A DNA stretch of 21,285 nt from an uncultured Leucobacter sp. (GCA_937967375.1 CALCJF010000062.1:1-21285), one strand, 5' to 3'. Positions 12,405-20,809 are shown, counted from the first letter of the stretch. The notes: generated by a model from the letters alone, not told the origin. Made by a program: numbers and translations.

Positions 12405-12875
12405 CTATTCGGGCACGGTAATGTCGGCGATCGTCGCCCCGTACGCACGAATCAGGTCGTCGGCCTCAACAAAGAGGCTGAAGCCGTGGGCGCCCGCACC
12501 CATCGCGACGCGCTGACCGACGATCGTCTCGTCGGCGAAGACGGGCCAGTCGTGAGTGCTGCCGATCGGCGTGATCGTGCCGCGCTCATAGCCGGTCGCC
12601 TCGAACGCCAGCTCGGCCTCTGGCAGGCGCAGCTTGTTCACGCCTACCACCGCGCGCAGCTTCGGCCACGAGATCGCTCGACCGCCAGGCACGAGCGCGA
12701 AGAGGTAGGTGCCATCGGAGCGTTTCACCACGAGCGTCTTCACAATGCTCGAAGCGGAAATGCCCAGAATGTCGGCAGCTTCCTGCAGCGACCGAGCCTC
12801 GGTTCGCTCACGAATCTCGATGTCGAGACCACGGGCGGCCGCGGCGTCTCTCACTCGTGCGTGTGCGTCTGACAT
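12405..12875 (-). CDS. YbaK/ProX-type aminoacyl-tRNA deacylase-like protein
   Basis: 156 residues from the ATG at 12875, chosen because GAGAGGG lies 5 nt upstream; an in-frame ATG at 12911 would add 12 residues with a poorer site. The family shows here as SLQEAADILGISASSIVKTLVVK with the conserved Lys (K46), YLFALVPGGRAISWPKLRAVVG, TGYERGTITPIG (about 94-105) and DETIVGQRVAMGAGAHGFSLFV. YbaK, ProX and related proteins hydrolyse mischarged tRNAs such as Cys-tRNA(Pro) or Ala-tRNA(Pro); which substrate applies here cannot be told from the sequence. It is the first gene of a probable two-gene unit with the PhzF-like gene and is divergent from the ABC transporter block. Confidence 0.87.
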   Translation of the reverse strand: MSDAHARVRDAAAARGLDIEIRERTEARSLQEAADILGISASSIVKTLVVKRSDGTYLFALVPGGRAISWPKLRAVVGVNKLRLPEAELAFEATGYERGTITPIGSTHDWPVFADETIVGQRVAMGAGAHGFSLFVEADDLIRAYGATIADITVPE

Positions 12876-12963
12876 GCGAACCCTCTCGGCCGTGCGATCC
12901 TTTTCGCTCATTCTGCCAGTACGCCCCGCAAGCAATACAGTACGAGGATCGCACGGAGCCGAA

Positions 12964-12979
12964 CATGACAATCGTCATG
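12964..12979. promoter_or_regulatory. Palindrome CATGAC-AATC-GTCATG in divergent promoter region
   Basis: Perfect 6-bp arms around a 4-nt centre. It lies between the YbaK-like gene (start 12875, minus) and the ABC ATPase gene (start 13037, plus), where it could serve as an operator for either. No assured promoter hexamers are visible around it. Confidence 0.4.
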
Positions 12980-13036
12980 CGCGAGACGTGACACTGGCCC
13001 CCTGACTCGCTCGCGCCCCGATGGCAGGCTGTGAAC

Positions 13037-14026
13037 ATGAACACACGCAGCACCCCAACCGAGCCCGCGGCAGGTCGGGCAACGCAAGACGCTCCGGCTA
13101 TCGAGATCACTGGTCTCTCCAAAGGATTCGGCGGCGGTGAACGCCGCGTTCAGGCAGTCGCCGGTGTTGATCTGACGGTGACACGCGGTGAGATCGTCGC
13201 ACTGCTCGGGCCAAACGGGGCGGGCAAGACCACCACGATCGACATGCTGCTCGGGCTGAGCGACCCCGATGAAGGTGCGGTCGAAGTGCTTGGTCAGAGC
13301 CCCCGCCAGGCGGTCGCCTCGGGCAGGCTCTCGGCGCTGCTGCAGACCGGTGGGTTGCTGAGCGATCTCACCGTGGCCGAGACGGTCGATGTCATCGCGA
13401 GCTTTCACGGAGCACGCGTTCGGGTGCCCGAAGTCATGGAGCGAACCGGGCTTGCACCCATCGCTAAGCGAAAGGTAAGCAAGTGCTCTGGCGGCGAGCA
13501 GCAGCGCATCAAATTTGCGCTCGCACTCTTGCCCGACCCAGACGTGCTGGTGCTCGATGAGCCGACGACGGGCATGGACGTGGTCGCTCGCCGCAACTTC
13601 TGGGAGGCGATGACAGAGGAGGCCCGCGCAGGTCGCACCATCGTATTCGCAACCCACTACCTCGAAGAGGCCGAACAGTTTGCACAACGCACCGTCGTGA
13701 TGAACCGTGGCAAGATCGTCGCCGACGGCGCCACGGCAGAGCTTCGTGCCGCACTCGGCGGCCGCACCGTCACGGCGACGCTGCCCCATCCGGTCGACAA
13801 GTCGACGGTGGGGGCGATCCTCGACGAGTTGAAAGCAGCCGGCCTGCTTGTCGGCGTGCAAGCAGGCGACATGCAAATCGATGCCTCGGGCGTTATGCGG
13901 GTGCGCACCTCCCAATCTGATGCGCTTGCCGCGAAGCTGCTCGCACTCGGCGCGCACGACCTTGAGATCGTAGCGCCCACCCTCGAAACGGCGTTCACCG
14001 CCCTGACCCAAGACGCCGGCGAGTAG
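13037..14026 (+). CDS. ABC transporter ATP-binding protein (drug/lipid exporter type)
   Basis: 329 residues from ATG 13037 (GTG 13031 is an alternative; AGG lies 8 nt before the ATG). Nucleotide-binding motifs, numbered from the ATG, are Walker A GPNGAGKTT (58-66), Q-loop Gln103, signature CSGGEQQR (150-157), Walker B VLVLDE (170-175) and H-loop His207. The signature starts with Cys instead of the usual Leu. The C-terminal ~90 residues form the accessory domain common in DrrA/CcmA-like ATPases that drive ABC-2 permeases. The permease gene follows after 27 bp, so the pair is a two-component exporter. The sensor kinase and regulator downstream in the same run suggest inducible export of a drug, peptide or lipid; the cargo is unknown. 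Confidence 0.92.
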   Translation: MNTRSTPTEPAAGRATQDAPAIEITGLSKGFGGGERRVQAVAGVDLTVTRGEIVALLGPNGAGKTTTIDMLLGLSDPDEGAVEVLGQSPRQAVASGRLSALLQTGGLLSDLTVAETVDVIASFHGARVRVPEVMERTGLAPIAKRKVSKCSGGEQQRIKFALALLPDPDVLVLDEPTTGMDVVARRNFWEAMTEEARAGRTIVFATHYLEEAEQFAQRTVVMNRGKIVADGATAELRAALGGRTVTATLPHPVDKSTVGAILDELKAAGLLVGVQAGDMQIDASGVMRVRTSQSDALAAKLLALGAHDLEIVAPTLETAFTALTQDAGE

Positions 14027-14053
14027 CCGAGAACTGCGAACCAAGGATCAACC

Positions 14054-14809
14054 ATGCTCTTCTCACGCACCTTCTACCTCACCGAGGTCAAACGCCAGCT
14101 TCGCAACCCCTACACGCTGGCGTTCACCCTCGCGATGCCGATCGCGATGTACCTGCTGTTCGGTGCGAACGCCGCCTACGCAGACAGCAGCGCCGGCCAC
14201 GGCAACGTCGCGTTCTATGTCATGTGCTCGATGGCCGCCTTCGGCGCAGCGACTGCGATGAGTTCAATGTGCTCGATCGCCGCCTCCGAGGTCGGTCAGG
14301 GTTGGGGCCGCCAGATCGCAATGACGCCCCTCTCGATCGCCGGCTACGCAACCGTGAAGCTCGTCACGGCGCTGAGTTTCTCGGCCTTGTCGACCGCGGC
14401 CGTCTTTTTGGTTGGCGCGACGACCGGCGCAAAAGCCGATGACGGGTGGCGCTGGGCCGCGGTCGCCGGGCTCATTCTCGCAGGCGGGCTCATCTTCGGG
14501 CTGTTCGGCCTCGGCGTCGGTCTGGCGTTCAATTCAGACTCGGCGGCCGCGCTCGCCTCGATTTCGATCACATTCTTCGGGTTCTTCGGCAACGTGTTCA
14601 TGCCGCTCGATGGTGTGATGCTCGACATTGCACACTTCACTCCGATGTACGGCTACGTGGCGCTCGTGCGCTGGCCGATCACCGAGGGGGTGCTCGTGTC
14701 GGGTGGCAGCGATGAGCTCTGGGTCGTGCTGCTGAACGTGCTCATCTGGACGGCACTCTTCGCGGTGCTGACGAGGTTTGGTGTGCTGCGGTCGCGGCGA
14801 CGTCGATGA
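14054..14809 (+). CDS. ABC-2 type transporter permease
   Basis: 251 residues with AAGGA 6 nt before the ATG. The N-terminus FSRTFYLTEVKRQLRNPYTLAFTLAMPIAMYLLFG is typical of ABC-2 permeases (cytoplasmic amphipathic stretch, then first membrane helix). About six membrane segments are visible, including the central ISITFFGFFGNVFMPLDGVMLDIAHFTPMYGYV region that precedes the last helices, in line with the family's gating segment. It ends in an RSRRRR basic tail. It forms the membrane channel of the exporter powered by the preceding ATPase. Its stop overlaps the next start in an ATGA junction. Confidence 0.9.
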   Translation: MLFSRTFYLTEVKRQLRNPYTLAFTLAMPIAMYLLFGANAAYADSSAGHGNVAFYVMCSMAAFGAATAMSSMCSIAASEVGQGWGRQIAMTPLSIAGYATVKLVTALSFSALSTAAVFLVGATTGAKADDGWRWAAVAGLILAGGLIFGLFGLGVGLAFNSDSAAALASISITFFGFFGNVFMPLDGVMLDIAHFTPMYGYVALVRWPITEGVLVSGGSDELWVVLLNVLIWTALFAVLTRFGVLRSRRRR

Positions 14810-15612
14810 GTGCGATCCCTGGCATGTTCGCGACATCGCTGGATTACGCTGGGTGCGTGCACTCAGCAAACTCCCCCGCGCTCGGCGCCAAGGCCCTTGC
14901 GCTGTCGGCTACCGCGAATCTTGCCCGTGTACTCGGCCAGAAGCGCATCTACGAAGTCGCGAACCGGCCCCTCATGAGGCTCGCCGAGATGCAGCCCGTG
15001 ACCGCCGCGTGGTGGCGCGAGCGCCGCAAGCAGACCGGCGAGTTTCACTACCTCGCGCTCGGCGACTCGACAGCGCAGGGCATCGGGGCCTCGTCGCCGG
15101 GCCACAGTTACGTCGGTCAGCTCGCCGACCGTATCGAGGCGCAGCTCGGTGCTCCCATCGCGGTGACGAACCTCGGCGTCTCGGGCGCACCGACGCGGCT
15201 GTGCGTGCGCGACCAGCTGCCGCGCGCCGAGAAGGTGCTCGCGAAGCGCACCCCAGATCTCGTCACCCTCGCCATCGGGGCGAACGACATCGCTGAGTGG
15301 GATCCCCGCGCCTTTCACCGCAACCTCAACACCATTCTTGATGTGCTGCCGCAACAGACGATCGTGTCAGAGCTGCCTTGCTTTCACTTGCCGTGGAACG
15401 ACCGCAAGGTGATCGAGGCAAACGGCATGGTGCACGCAATCGCCGAAGCGAAGGGCCTCGCGGTTGTGCCGCTGTATGACGCGACCCGGCGCCGAGGCCT
15501 CACTGGCATTTTCACCGAGTTCGCCGAGGACGCGTTTCACCCGAACGACCGCGGTTACGAGATCTGGGCAGACGCTTTCTGGCCGTACGTGCGCGAGCGG
15601 GTTGCGCGGTGA
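14806..15612 (+). CDS. SGNH/GDSL-type esterase or lipase
   Basis: 268 residues from the ATG at 14806, which overlaps the permease stop by 4 bases. All four SGNH blocks are visible: GDST with nucleophile Ser88 (block I), the block II Gly in NLGVSG (about 122-127), GAND with Asn160 (block III), and DAFHPN with Asp242/His245 (block V). These enzymes hydrolyse acyl esters of lipids, carbohydrates or small molecules. There is no signal peptide or membrane helix, so it is predicted to be cytoplasmic. A GTG at 14857 (codon 18) is an alternative leaderless start, since TACGCT ends 6 nt before it. An esterase inside an exporter/two-component operon suggests that it modifies the exported compound or a membrane lipid; that is inference. 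Confidence 0.88.
   Translation: MSAIPGMFATSLDYAGCVHSANSPALGAKALALSATANLARVLGQKRIYEVANRPLMRLAEMQPVTAAWWRERRKQTGEFHYLALGDSTAQGIGASSPGHSYVGQLADRIEAQLGAPIAVTNLGVSGAPTRLCVRDQLPRAEKVLAKRTPDLVTLAIGANDIAEWDPRAFHRNLNTILDVLPQQTIVSELPCFHLPWNDRKVIEANGMVHAIAEAKGLAVVPLYDATRRRGLTGIFTEFAEDAFHPNDRGYEIWADAFWPYVRERVAR
14845..14850 (+). promoter_or_regulatory. Possible internal -10 box (TACGCT) before an in-frame GTG
   Basis: TACGCT is followed by 6 nt and then the in-frame GTG at 14857 of the hydrolase gene, the same geometry as the other leaderless candidates here. No good -35 is visible and the motif is short, so chance is a real possibility. Confidence 0.25.
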
Positions 15613-16727
15613 GCATGAAGGCAACAACGGTAAACCGCGCCTCGGCCACGAATAGCCCGTGGCAGCGCTACGGCTGGCTCATGTCGGTGGTGTGGCTCGG
15701 CTTTTTGTATTACCCGGCTGCCGGGCTCGTCGAAGCCTCGGCAACGCCCGGATCAAGTCCCTGGATCGTCGCGCTCGGCTGGGCCGCACTCGTCGCATTT
15801 GCCGGTTGCTACCTCGGCGGCTTCGTGTTCGGCATGCGCGATGGCTGGCATCGCCCCTCGCGCGCCGTGCGTGGCCTGTTCTTCTTGGCAGTGTTGTGCG
15901 CGGCCCTCACGATCCCCGCGCTCGGCTGGGGCGTCATCAGTTTTCTCCCGTTTCTCATGGCGTACGCCTCATACGTGCTCGGCGCCGTCTGGCACTGGGC
16001 CACGGCCATCAGCGCGGTCGCGCTTACCCTGCTCAGCATCTTCGCGTCGATTGCCACCGGCCAGGATCCACCGTTCATGCTGCTCGCCATCGTGGTGATC
16101 ATGCTCGCGGTGAACACGCTCAATGTCTGGTTGATTGGCCGCTCGATCGTCGCAGACGAGCTGCGCCTCGATCTCGTCACGAGCGAAGAGCGCGAGTCGA
16201 TTGCGCGCGACGTGCACGATCTGCTCGGTCACTCGCTGACGGTCGTCAAGCTGAAGGCCGAGCTCGCGATGCGTGTGCTCGAAAAGGATCCCGCCGCCGC
16301 ACGTCACGAGCTCGGAGAGATCGTGCGACTGACAGGCGAGGCGATCGCGGGGGTGCGCGGCACCGTGACGGGCCTGCGCGCCGAGGGGCTGGCCGAGCAG
16401 GCACAGTCGAGCCGCGCCGCACTCGAATCAACTGGAGTGACTGTCGCCATTGAGGGCGATCCCGGGGCGCTCTCGCCCGCACAGTCGCTGCCGGCCGCGT
16501 GGATCCTGCGGGAGGCCACCACAAACGTGCTCCGACATGCGGGCGCGACACAGGTTCGCATCTCATTCGACCCCGGCACAGTCGTCATTGAAGACAACGG
16601 CGTGGGTGTGAAGGGTCACGCCGGCAATGGACTGCGCGGCATGGCCGAGCGTGCGTCGGCCGCCGGAGCGACGCTTCGCATCGGCGCAGGCAAAAGTGGC
16701 GGAACGGCGGTGAGTGTGACGTGGTAG
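15609..16727 (+). CDS. Sensor histidine kinase, DesK/NarL-partner class (HisKA_3)
   Basis: 372 residues from the GTG at 15609, which overlaps the hydrolase stop (GTGA); ATG 15615 is an alternative. About residues 20-178 hold five to six membrane helices with no large extracellular domain, so it senses within or at the membrane, as DesK does. The dimerisation/phosphoacceptor region ERESIARDVHDLLGHSLTVV gives His203. The ATPase domain shows an N-box around REATTNVLRHAGA and a G-box DNGVGVKGHAGNGLRGM. It phosphorylates the response regulator encoded next. Its place directly after the transporter and hydrolase genes suggests that it senses membrane stress or the transported compound. Confidence 0.92.
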   Translation: MSMKATTVNRASATNSPWQRYGWLMSVVWLGFLYYPAAGLVEASATPGSSPWIVALGWAALVAFAGCYLGGFVFGMRDGWHRPSRAVRGLFFLAVLCAALTIPALGWGVISFLPFLMAYASYVLGAVWHWATAISAVALTLLSIFASIATGQDPPFMLLAIVVIMLAVNTLNVWLIGRSIVADELRLDLVTSEERESIARDVHDLLGHSLTVVKLKAELAMRVLEKDPAAARHELGEIVRLTGEAIAGVRGTVTGLRAEGLAEQAQSSRAALESTGVTVAIEGDPGALSPAQSLPAAWILREATTNVLRHAGATQVRISFDPGTVVIEDNGVGVKGHAGNGLRGMAERASAAGATLRIGAGKSGGTAVSVTW

Positions 16728-17341
16728 CCCAGGCTCCGATTCGCCTGCTCATCGTCGACGACCAGGCGCTCGTGCGAGGCGCGCTCGGCGCGCTGCTCGA
16801 TCTCGAGGCCGACCTGCAAACGGTCGGCGCTGCGGCTGACGCCGACGAGGCGGTGCAGCAGGCGATCGAACTCGCCCCAGATGTCTGCCTCATGGACATT
16901 CAGATGCCCGGCGACGATGGAATCCTCGCAACAAAGCGCGTGCGCGAAGCGAGCCCGAGCACGAAGGTGCTCGTGGTTACAACGTTTGCGCGGCCCGGCT
17001 ACTTGCGGGCCGCACTCGAGGCGGGGGCCGGTGGTTTCATCGTGAAAGACGCGCCGCCCGAGCAACTCGCCGACGCCGTGCGGCGCGTGCATGCGGGGCT
17101 GCGCGTCGTCGACCCGGCGCTCGCCGAGGCCTCGCTCTTCGAGGGCGCGAACCCGCTCACCGAGCGCGAACGGCAGGTCTTGCGACTCGCGGGCGATGGT
17201 CACAGCGCCGCGACGATCGCCGCCGAGGTGTTCCTCTCGGCGGGTACGGTGCGCAACCATCTCTCGGCGGCGATCGGCAAGACGGGCGCGGGCAATCGCG
17301 CCGAGGCTGCCCGCATTGCCCGCGACAAGGGGTGGATCTAG
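16721..17341 (+). CDS. LuxR/NarL-family response regulator
   Basis: 206 residues from a GTG that overlaps the end of the kinase gene by 7 bases. The receiver domain has the acidic pair D13-D14 (VDDQ), phosphoacceptor Asp59 (LMDIQMPG), the switch Thr in VVTTF and Lys in VKDAP. The C-terminal helix-turn-helix is of LuxR type: LTERERQVLRLAGDGHSA, then IAAEVFLSAGTVRNHLSAAIGKTG. It is the natural partner of the preceding kinase and probably controls the operon it lies in. The obvious operator palindrome upstream of the operon is CATGAC-AATC-GTCATG at 12964-12979, but the link is unproven. A strong terminator follows 22 bp after the stop. Confidence 0.94.
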   Translation: MVAQAPIRLLIVDDQALVRGALGALLDLEADLQTVGAAADADEAVQQAIELAPDVCLMDIQMPGDDGILATKRVREASPSTKVLVVTTFARPGYLRAALEAGAGGFIVKDAPPEQLADAVRRVHAGLRVVDPALAEASLFEGANPLTERERQVLRLAGDGHSAATIAAEVFLSAGTVRNHLSAAIGKTGAGNRAEAARIARDKGWI

Positions 17342-17363
17342 CCGCGTGCGCCATGCCGCACAA

Positions 17364-17404
17364 CGTGGGGCGATGCGCTCAACAACTGAGCCCATCGCCC
17401 CACG
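17364..17404. terminator. Bidirectional terminator hairpin
   Basis: CGTGGGGCGATG (17364-17375) pairs perfectly with CATCGCCCCACG (17393-17404). After a C/C mismatch, GCTCA pairs with TGAGC around the loop ACAAC. This 17-bp stem stands between the convergent response-regulator and ATPase genes. Confidence 0.85.
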
Positions 17405-17417
17405 CCCTTCCAGCTAG

Positions 17418-18179
17418 TCAGCCCAGCAGCCGCTTCACCTCGCGCTGCACCTCAACAAACTCGGGCGAGAGTGGATCGCGTGGGTATGCAAGCGGCACCT
17501 GCACCTCGGGCGGGTTGCCCGAGATCCCGGGGCTCAACGCGATCACACGATCACCCAGATTCACCGCCTCATCGAGACTGTGCGTGATGAAGAGCACCGT
17601 GCTCTGTGTCTCCTTGCGAATGCGGGTCAACTCCTGGTGCATGATGCTGCGTTGAATCGCGTCTAGCGCACCAAACGGCTCGTCCATAAGCAGCAACTTG
17701 GGTTTGATCGCGAGAGCCCTCGCGATCGATACCCGTTGCTGCATGCCTCCGGACAACCGGTACACGGGGCGCTTTGCGGCCTCGCCGAGGCCAACGATCT
17801 CGAGATAGTGCCTCGCCTGCTCTTGACGCTCCCTCGCCGGCACCCCAGCAAGCTTCAGTCCGAGAGCGACGTTGTCGATGGTGTTGAGCCAGGGCAGCAA
17901 CGCATAATCCTGGAACACCACCGCGCGATCCGGGCCGGGGCTCGTCACAGCCTCGCCACCCACACTTACGGACCCGCTCGTCGGGCGGTCGAAGCCGGCG
18001 ATGATGTTCAGCAACGTCGACTTGCCGCAGCCAGATGGGCCGATGATCACGACACATTCGTTTTTGCGCACTTCGAGATTCACGCCGTCGAGAACGGTGT
18101 TCGATCCACCGTCGTCGGTAGCGAACGTGCGGTTCACACCGCGAACCGAGACGACGGTCTCTTGTGTTTCAGTCAGCAT
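17418..18179 (-). CDS. ABC importer ATP-binding protein, NitT/TauT (SsuB/TauB-like) family
   Basis: 253 residues. Motifs are Walker A GPSGCGKST (47-55), Q-loop Gln90 in VVFQDYALLPWLN, signature LSGGMQQR (142-149), Walker B LLLMDE (162-167) and His200. The segment PGPDRAVVFQDYALLPWLN is diagnostic of the nitrate/taurine/sulfonate family. Its ATG overlaps the end of the permease gene by 11 bases, so the two are translated together. It drives import of the compound bound by the lipoprotein at 19016-20032. Sequence alone does not tell sulfonates, nitrate, guanidine or pyrimidine precursors apart; the neighbouring DUF1989 gene favours a nitrogen compound. Confidence 0.93.
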   Translation of the reverse strand: MLTETQETVVSVRGVNRTFATDDGGSNTVLDGVNLEVRKNECVVIIGPSGCGKSTLLNIIAGFDRPTSGSVSVGGEAVTSPGPDRAVVFQDYALLPWLNTIDNVALGLKLAGVPARERQEQARHYLEIVGLGEAAKRPVYRLSGGMQQRVSIARALAIKPKLLLMDEPFGALDAIQRSIMHQELTRIRKETQSTVLFITHSLDEAVNLGDRVIALSPGISGNPPEVQVPLAYPRDPLSPEFVEVQREVKRLLG

Positions 18180-18975
18180 GGATGCTCATCTCCCTGTGCC
18201 ACTTCAGCGTCATGTTTTGTACGAGTACGACGATTCGATCCGTCACGAAACCGAGCACGCCGAGCGAGATCATCGAGGCGATGATCACGTCGTAGCGGCC
18301 CATCGAGTACGCATCGTGCAACGTGTACCCCAGGCCGTTACGCACGTTGCCCATCTCGGCGACGACCACGAGCACCCACGAGAGACCGACGCCCAAGCGC
18401 AGACCAGTGAAGATGTTCGGTAGCGCCGACGGAAGCACGAACGACAACAGTAGTTGGTCAGTGCGTCCGCCGAGCATACGCCCCACCCTGAGCAGCGAGG
18501 CCTTGACTCCGCGCACACCTTCGATCGTGTTCACGAAGATCGGGAAGAAGGTGCCGAGTGCGATCAGGAACACGGCGCCTTCGAAACCGAAGCCAAAGAA
18601 CACGAGTGTGAGCGGCACCCACGCGGTGCTCGGGATCGGTCTCAGAATCTGCACCAGAGGGTCGACCATCTGGCCAAAGGTACGGAAGTAACCGGCGAGC
18701 ACTCCGAGCCCAACCCCAAGCACAGCTGCAACGATGAAACCGACGAGCACTCGCGCCCCACTAGAAAGGAATGCATCGAGCCAAGTTCCGTCGTACGGCC
18801 CTGATCCCGAGCCGAAGATCCAGTTCCACAGGGTTTCGACAACCTGCTGCGGGTACGGGAGCCGCACGATCCAGTTGAAGTTAGTGGCGCACCACCAGAG
18901 CACGATGATCGCCGCGGGCAGCACGAGCCCGAGCCCCACCGATTTGGCAAGGCCGGATGCTTTGCGAGTGCTCAC
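18169..18975 (-). CDS. ABC importer permease, NitT/TauT (SsuC/TauC-like) family
   Basis: 268 residues from a GTG start at 18975, supported by AGAGG 4 nt upstream. Six membrane segments are visible, with N-terminal LPAAIIVLWWCATN, the LPYPQQVVETLW motif typical of this family (P.P..V), PIPSTAWVPLTLVFFGFG, and the permease EAA-like cytoplasmic loop around GVKASLLRVGRMLGGRTDQLLLSFVLP..LPNIFTGLRLG. It forms the membrane channel with the ATPase that overlaps its 3' end and the binding lipoprotein 40 bp upstream. Confidence 0.93.
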   Translation of the reverse strand: MSTRKASGLAKSVGLGLVLPAAIIVLWWCATNFNWIVRLPYPQQVVETLWNWIFGSGSGPYDGTWLDAFLSSGARVLVGFIVAAVLGVGLGVLAGYFRTFGQMVDPLVQILRPIPSTAWVPLTLVFFGFGFEGAVFLIALGTFFPIFVNTIEGVRGVKASLLRVGRMLGGRTDQLLLSFVLPSALPNIFTGLRLGVGLSWVLVVVAEMGNVRNGLGYTLHDAYSMGRYDVIIASMISLGVLGFVTDRIVVLVQNMTLKWHREMSIHAD

Positions 18976-19015
18976 GATTCCTCTTTTCTCAACACACCGA
19001 TTCTTGCGTTCACGG

Positions 19016-20032
19016 TTAGCTCGTGACCCCGTTCACAAACTCATCGGTGACGTACTCATCAATCTCGCCTGTCAGGTCACGACTGAGTATGCCGAGCTTG
19101 TGCTGCACCTCTGCAAGCGCGCGAGTCTCCTCGAGCCCAACCTCAATCTCGTAGCGATTGTTCGAGAGCGCAGCTTCAATGATGCCGCGATCAAGACCCA
19201 TGAGCTCCATGCCCACCTCGATCTCGTAGTCGGGATCCGAGCCAAGCTTCTCTGCTGAGTTCGAGATCGTCTGCACGAACGCCTGCGCCGCCTCAGGGTT
19301 CTCGTTCACCCAGGTTTTGTTTGCGACGAAGATCGTGTTGATATCGCCCGCAGGACTGTTGTATGGCTTGCTGAAGAACGTGGCCGTCCCATCGGCAGCC
19401 ATGATGCTGGCGAAGGTCTCCATCGTGAATGCCCCGTCGAACTCGCCAAGCCTGATGCCTTCGGCGTGCTGAGCAAAATTCGTGATGTTGATCAGCTCGA
19501 TGTCTTCATTCACGTCGATGCCGTGCTCTGCAAACTCGAGAATGCCGAGCGCCTCGTTGATCGAACCACGCGACGCCGCGATCTTGAGCTTGCGCTCCTT
19601 GAGAATCTCTTTCAAACCATCCCAGTCCTCTTCCTCAAGGCCAAGTTCGGACGAAAGCATGACTCCCGAGTTGCCGCGCGTGTTGCCTGAAATCTGCACA
19701 AGATCGTCACCGTTCTCCGCGGCGCGAAGCAGATGCACCGGCGTGAGCATGCCAACATCGATCTGCCCGGTCACGAGCGCCGTCTGCACATCGACAGCGG
19801 TCGTGAAGAGCGACGACTCAATTGTGACGCCCTCGGGCGCGTTGTCTTCGGCGACATACGCGGCGAGGTCAGCTGTCGATTTCAGCCAGCCGAGTCGCAC
19901 GGTGACCTCCGAGGTCCCTGCCTCAGACTCGGGAGCCGACTCGGCGTTGCTCGCGCACGCCGAGAGTCCGGCGACGAGCAGCAATGGGGCTGCGATAACT
20001 GCGATACCTCTTCGTATCTTCTGGAGCTTCAT
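19016..20032 (-). CDS. ABC importer substrate-binding lipoprotein (NMT1/TauA-like)
   Basis: 338 residues with AAAGGAAA upstream of the ATG at 20032. A lipoprotein signal peptide is clear: KIRRGIAVIAAPLLLVAG followed by the lipobox L-S-A-C with Cys26 as the acylated residue. The mature protein is periplasmic-binding-protein class II of the NMT1/SsuA/TauA kind: VRLGWLKSTADLAAYVAED, FTTAVDVQTALVTGQIDVGMLTPVHLLRA (ligand pocket strand), LKIAASRGSINEALGI, FDGAFTMETFASIMAADG and VANKTWVNENPEAAQAFV. It binds the substrate outside the membrane and hands it to the permease. The acidic linker (ESAPESEAGTSE) after the Cys is usual. Ligand not assignable from sequence. Confidence 0.93.
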   Translation of the reverse strand: MKLQKIRRGIAVIAAPLLLVAGLSACASNAESAPESEAGTSEVTVRLGWLKSTADLAAYVAEDNAPEGVTIESSLFTTAVDVQTALVTGQIDVGMLTPVHLLRAAENGDDLVQISGNTRGNSGVMLSSELGLEEEDWDGLKEILKERKLKIAASRGSINEALGILEFAEHGIDVNEDIELINITNFAQHAEGIRLGEFDGAFTMETFASIMAADGTATFFSKPYNSPAGDINTIFVANKTWVNENPEAAQAFVQTISNSAEKLGSDPDYEIEVGMELMGLDRGIIEAALSNNRYEIEVGLEETRALAEVQHKLGILSRDLTGEIDEYVTDEFVNGVTS

Positions 20033-20089
20033 ACTGGTTTCCTTTCATGGAGAAGCTGTGGAATGACGGCTTCAGTTCGCCGAGGCGCG

Positions 20090-20809
20090 TTATGCGGTCT
20101 CGGTGGACTGTGGACGGTAGATGAACACCTTCATTGGCGACGGGTTGTGATTGTTCGTCACCGAACGATCTGACGGGCAGGCCGACGCTGAGACGATCAG
20201 CCGCCGCTCTGCACGGAACTCGACGTAGTCGCCTGGCTTGGACGGCGATGGATCGAGCACGACGTTGCCGTGCTCGTCATGGCCGAGGGCGAGGAAGACT
20301 GTGAAGCAACCCTCCTGCAGATCGTCCTCGGTGAGCCCGTATCGCTGCATCGACAGCACGAGGTTGCCGCGGCAGTTCGGGGAGCCCTCGACGCCCCAGC
20401 GCAGTTCATTGACCGCATCGCTGCAGTAGCCGCCGTCGAGAGCAATGATCCCCGCCGTGTCATCGACCAGGGTGACGAGCTGCTGCCCGTTCTTCGCGTA
20501 GATCCCCGAGCCCACACTGAGCTTGGAGGTGCCGTTCGCGAGGATCGTATTGCTCATCGACGCACAGTTCTGAATGTTGTCTGCGTCGTACAGCAGCACA
20601 TCCATAACCTGTTTGCCGAACACGTTGAGCACGCGGATCACCTCGCCCGGTTCCACCACCCGTGCACGAAGGTAGCCGCGGGCGGGTACGAGCACATCGG
20701 CGCGGATCTCTCCCGGAATCTGATCGCTGCCAAATTCGCGCACCGAACGGTCGAGTTCAATGACCTCGTTCGGCCCCCAAATGTGCTTGAAATCCGGCTT
20801 CACTGCCAT
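20090..20809 (-). CDS. DUF1989 (urea carboxylase-associated family) protein
   Basis: 239 residues with GAGGAG 8 nt before the ATG. DUF1989 features are RGYLRARVVEPGEVIRVLNVFGKQVMDVLLYDADN, GIYAKNGQQLVTLVDDTAGI, DGGYCSDAVNE, SPNCRGNLV and the signature SASACPSDRSVTNNHNPSPMKV with Cys211. Two DUF1989 proteins together (UAAP1/2) are known as carboxyguanidine deiminase subunits next to guanidine/urea carboxylases; here there is only one and no carboxylase in view. It probably acts in the cytoplasm on a nitrogen-rich compound brought in by the ABC importer encoded directly downstream (57-bp gap), which would be the first catabolic step; this is inference. It is the first gene of the operon and divergent from an IclR regulator. 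Confidence 0.87.
   Translation of the reverse strand: MAVKPDFKHIWGPNEVIELDRSVREFGSDQIPGEIRADVLVPARGYLRARVVEPGEVIRVLNVFGKQVMDVLLYDADNIQNCASMSNTILANGTSKLSVGSGIYAKNGQQLVTLVDDTAGIIALDGGYCSDAVNELRWGVEGSPNCRGNLVLSMQRYGLTEDDLQEGCFTVFLALGHDEHGNVVLDPSPSKPGDYVEFRAERRLIVSASACPSDRSVTNNHNPSPMKVFIYRPQSTETA

Noticed and set aside
11436..12872. 478-codon plus-strand ORF opposite the PhzF- and YbaK-like genes
   Set aside because: It covers two clear gene families on the other strand and has no family features of its own.
12908..14044. 378-codon minus-strand ORF opposite the ABC ATPase
   Set aside because: Antisense to a gene with all ABC motifs intact; composition is atypical for a protein.
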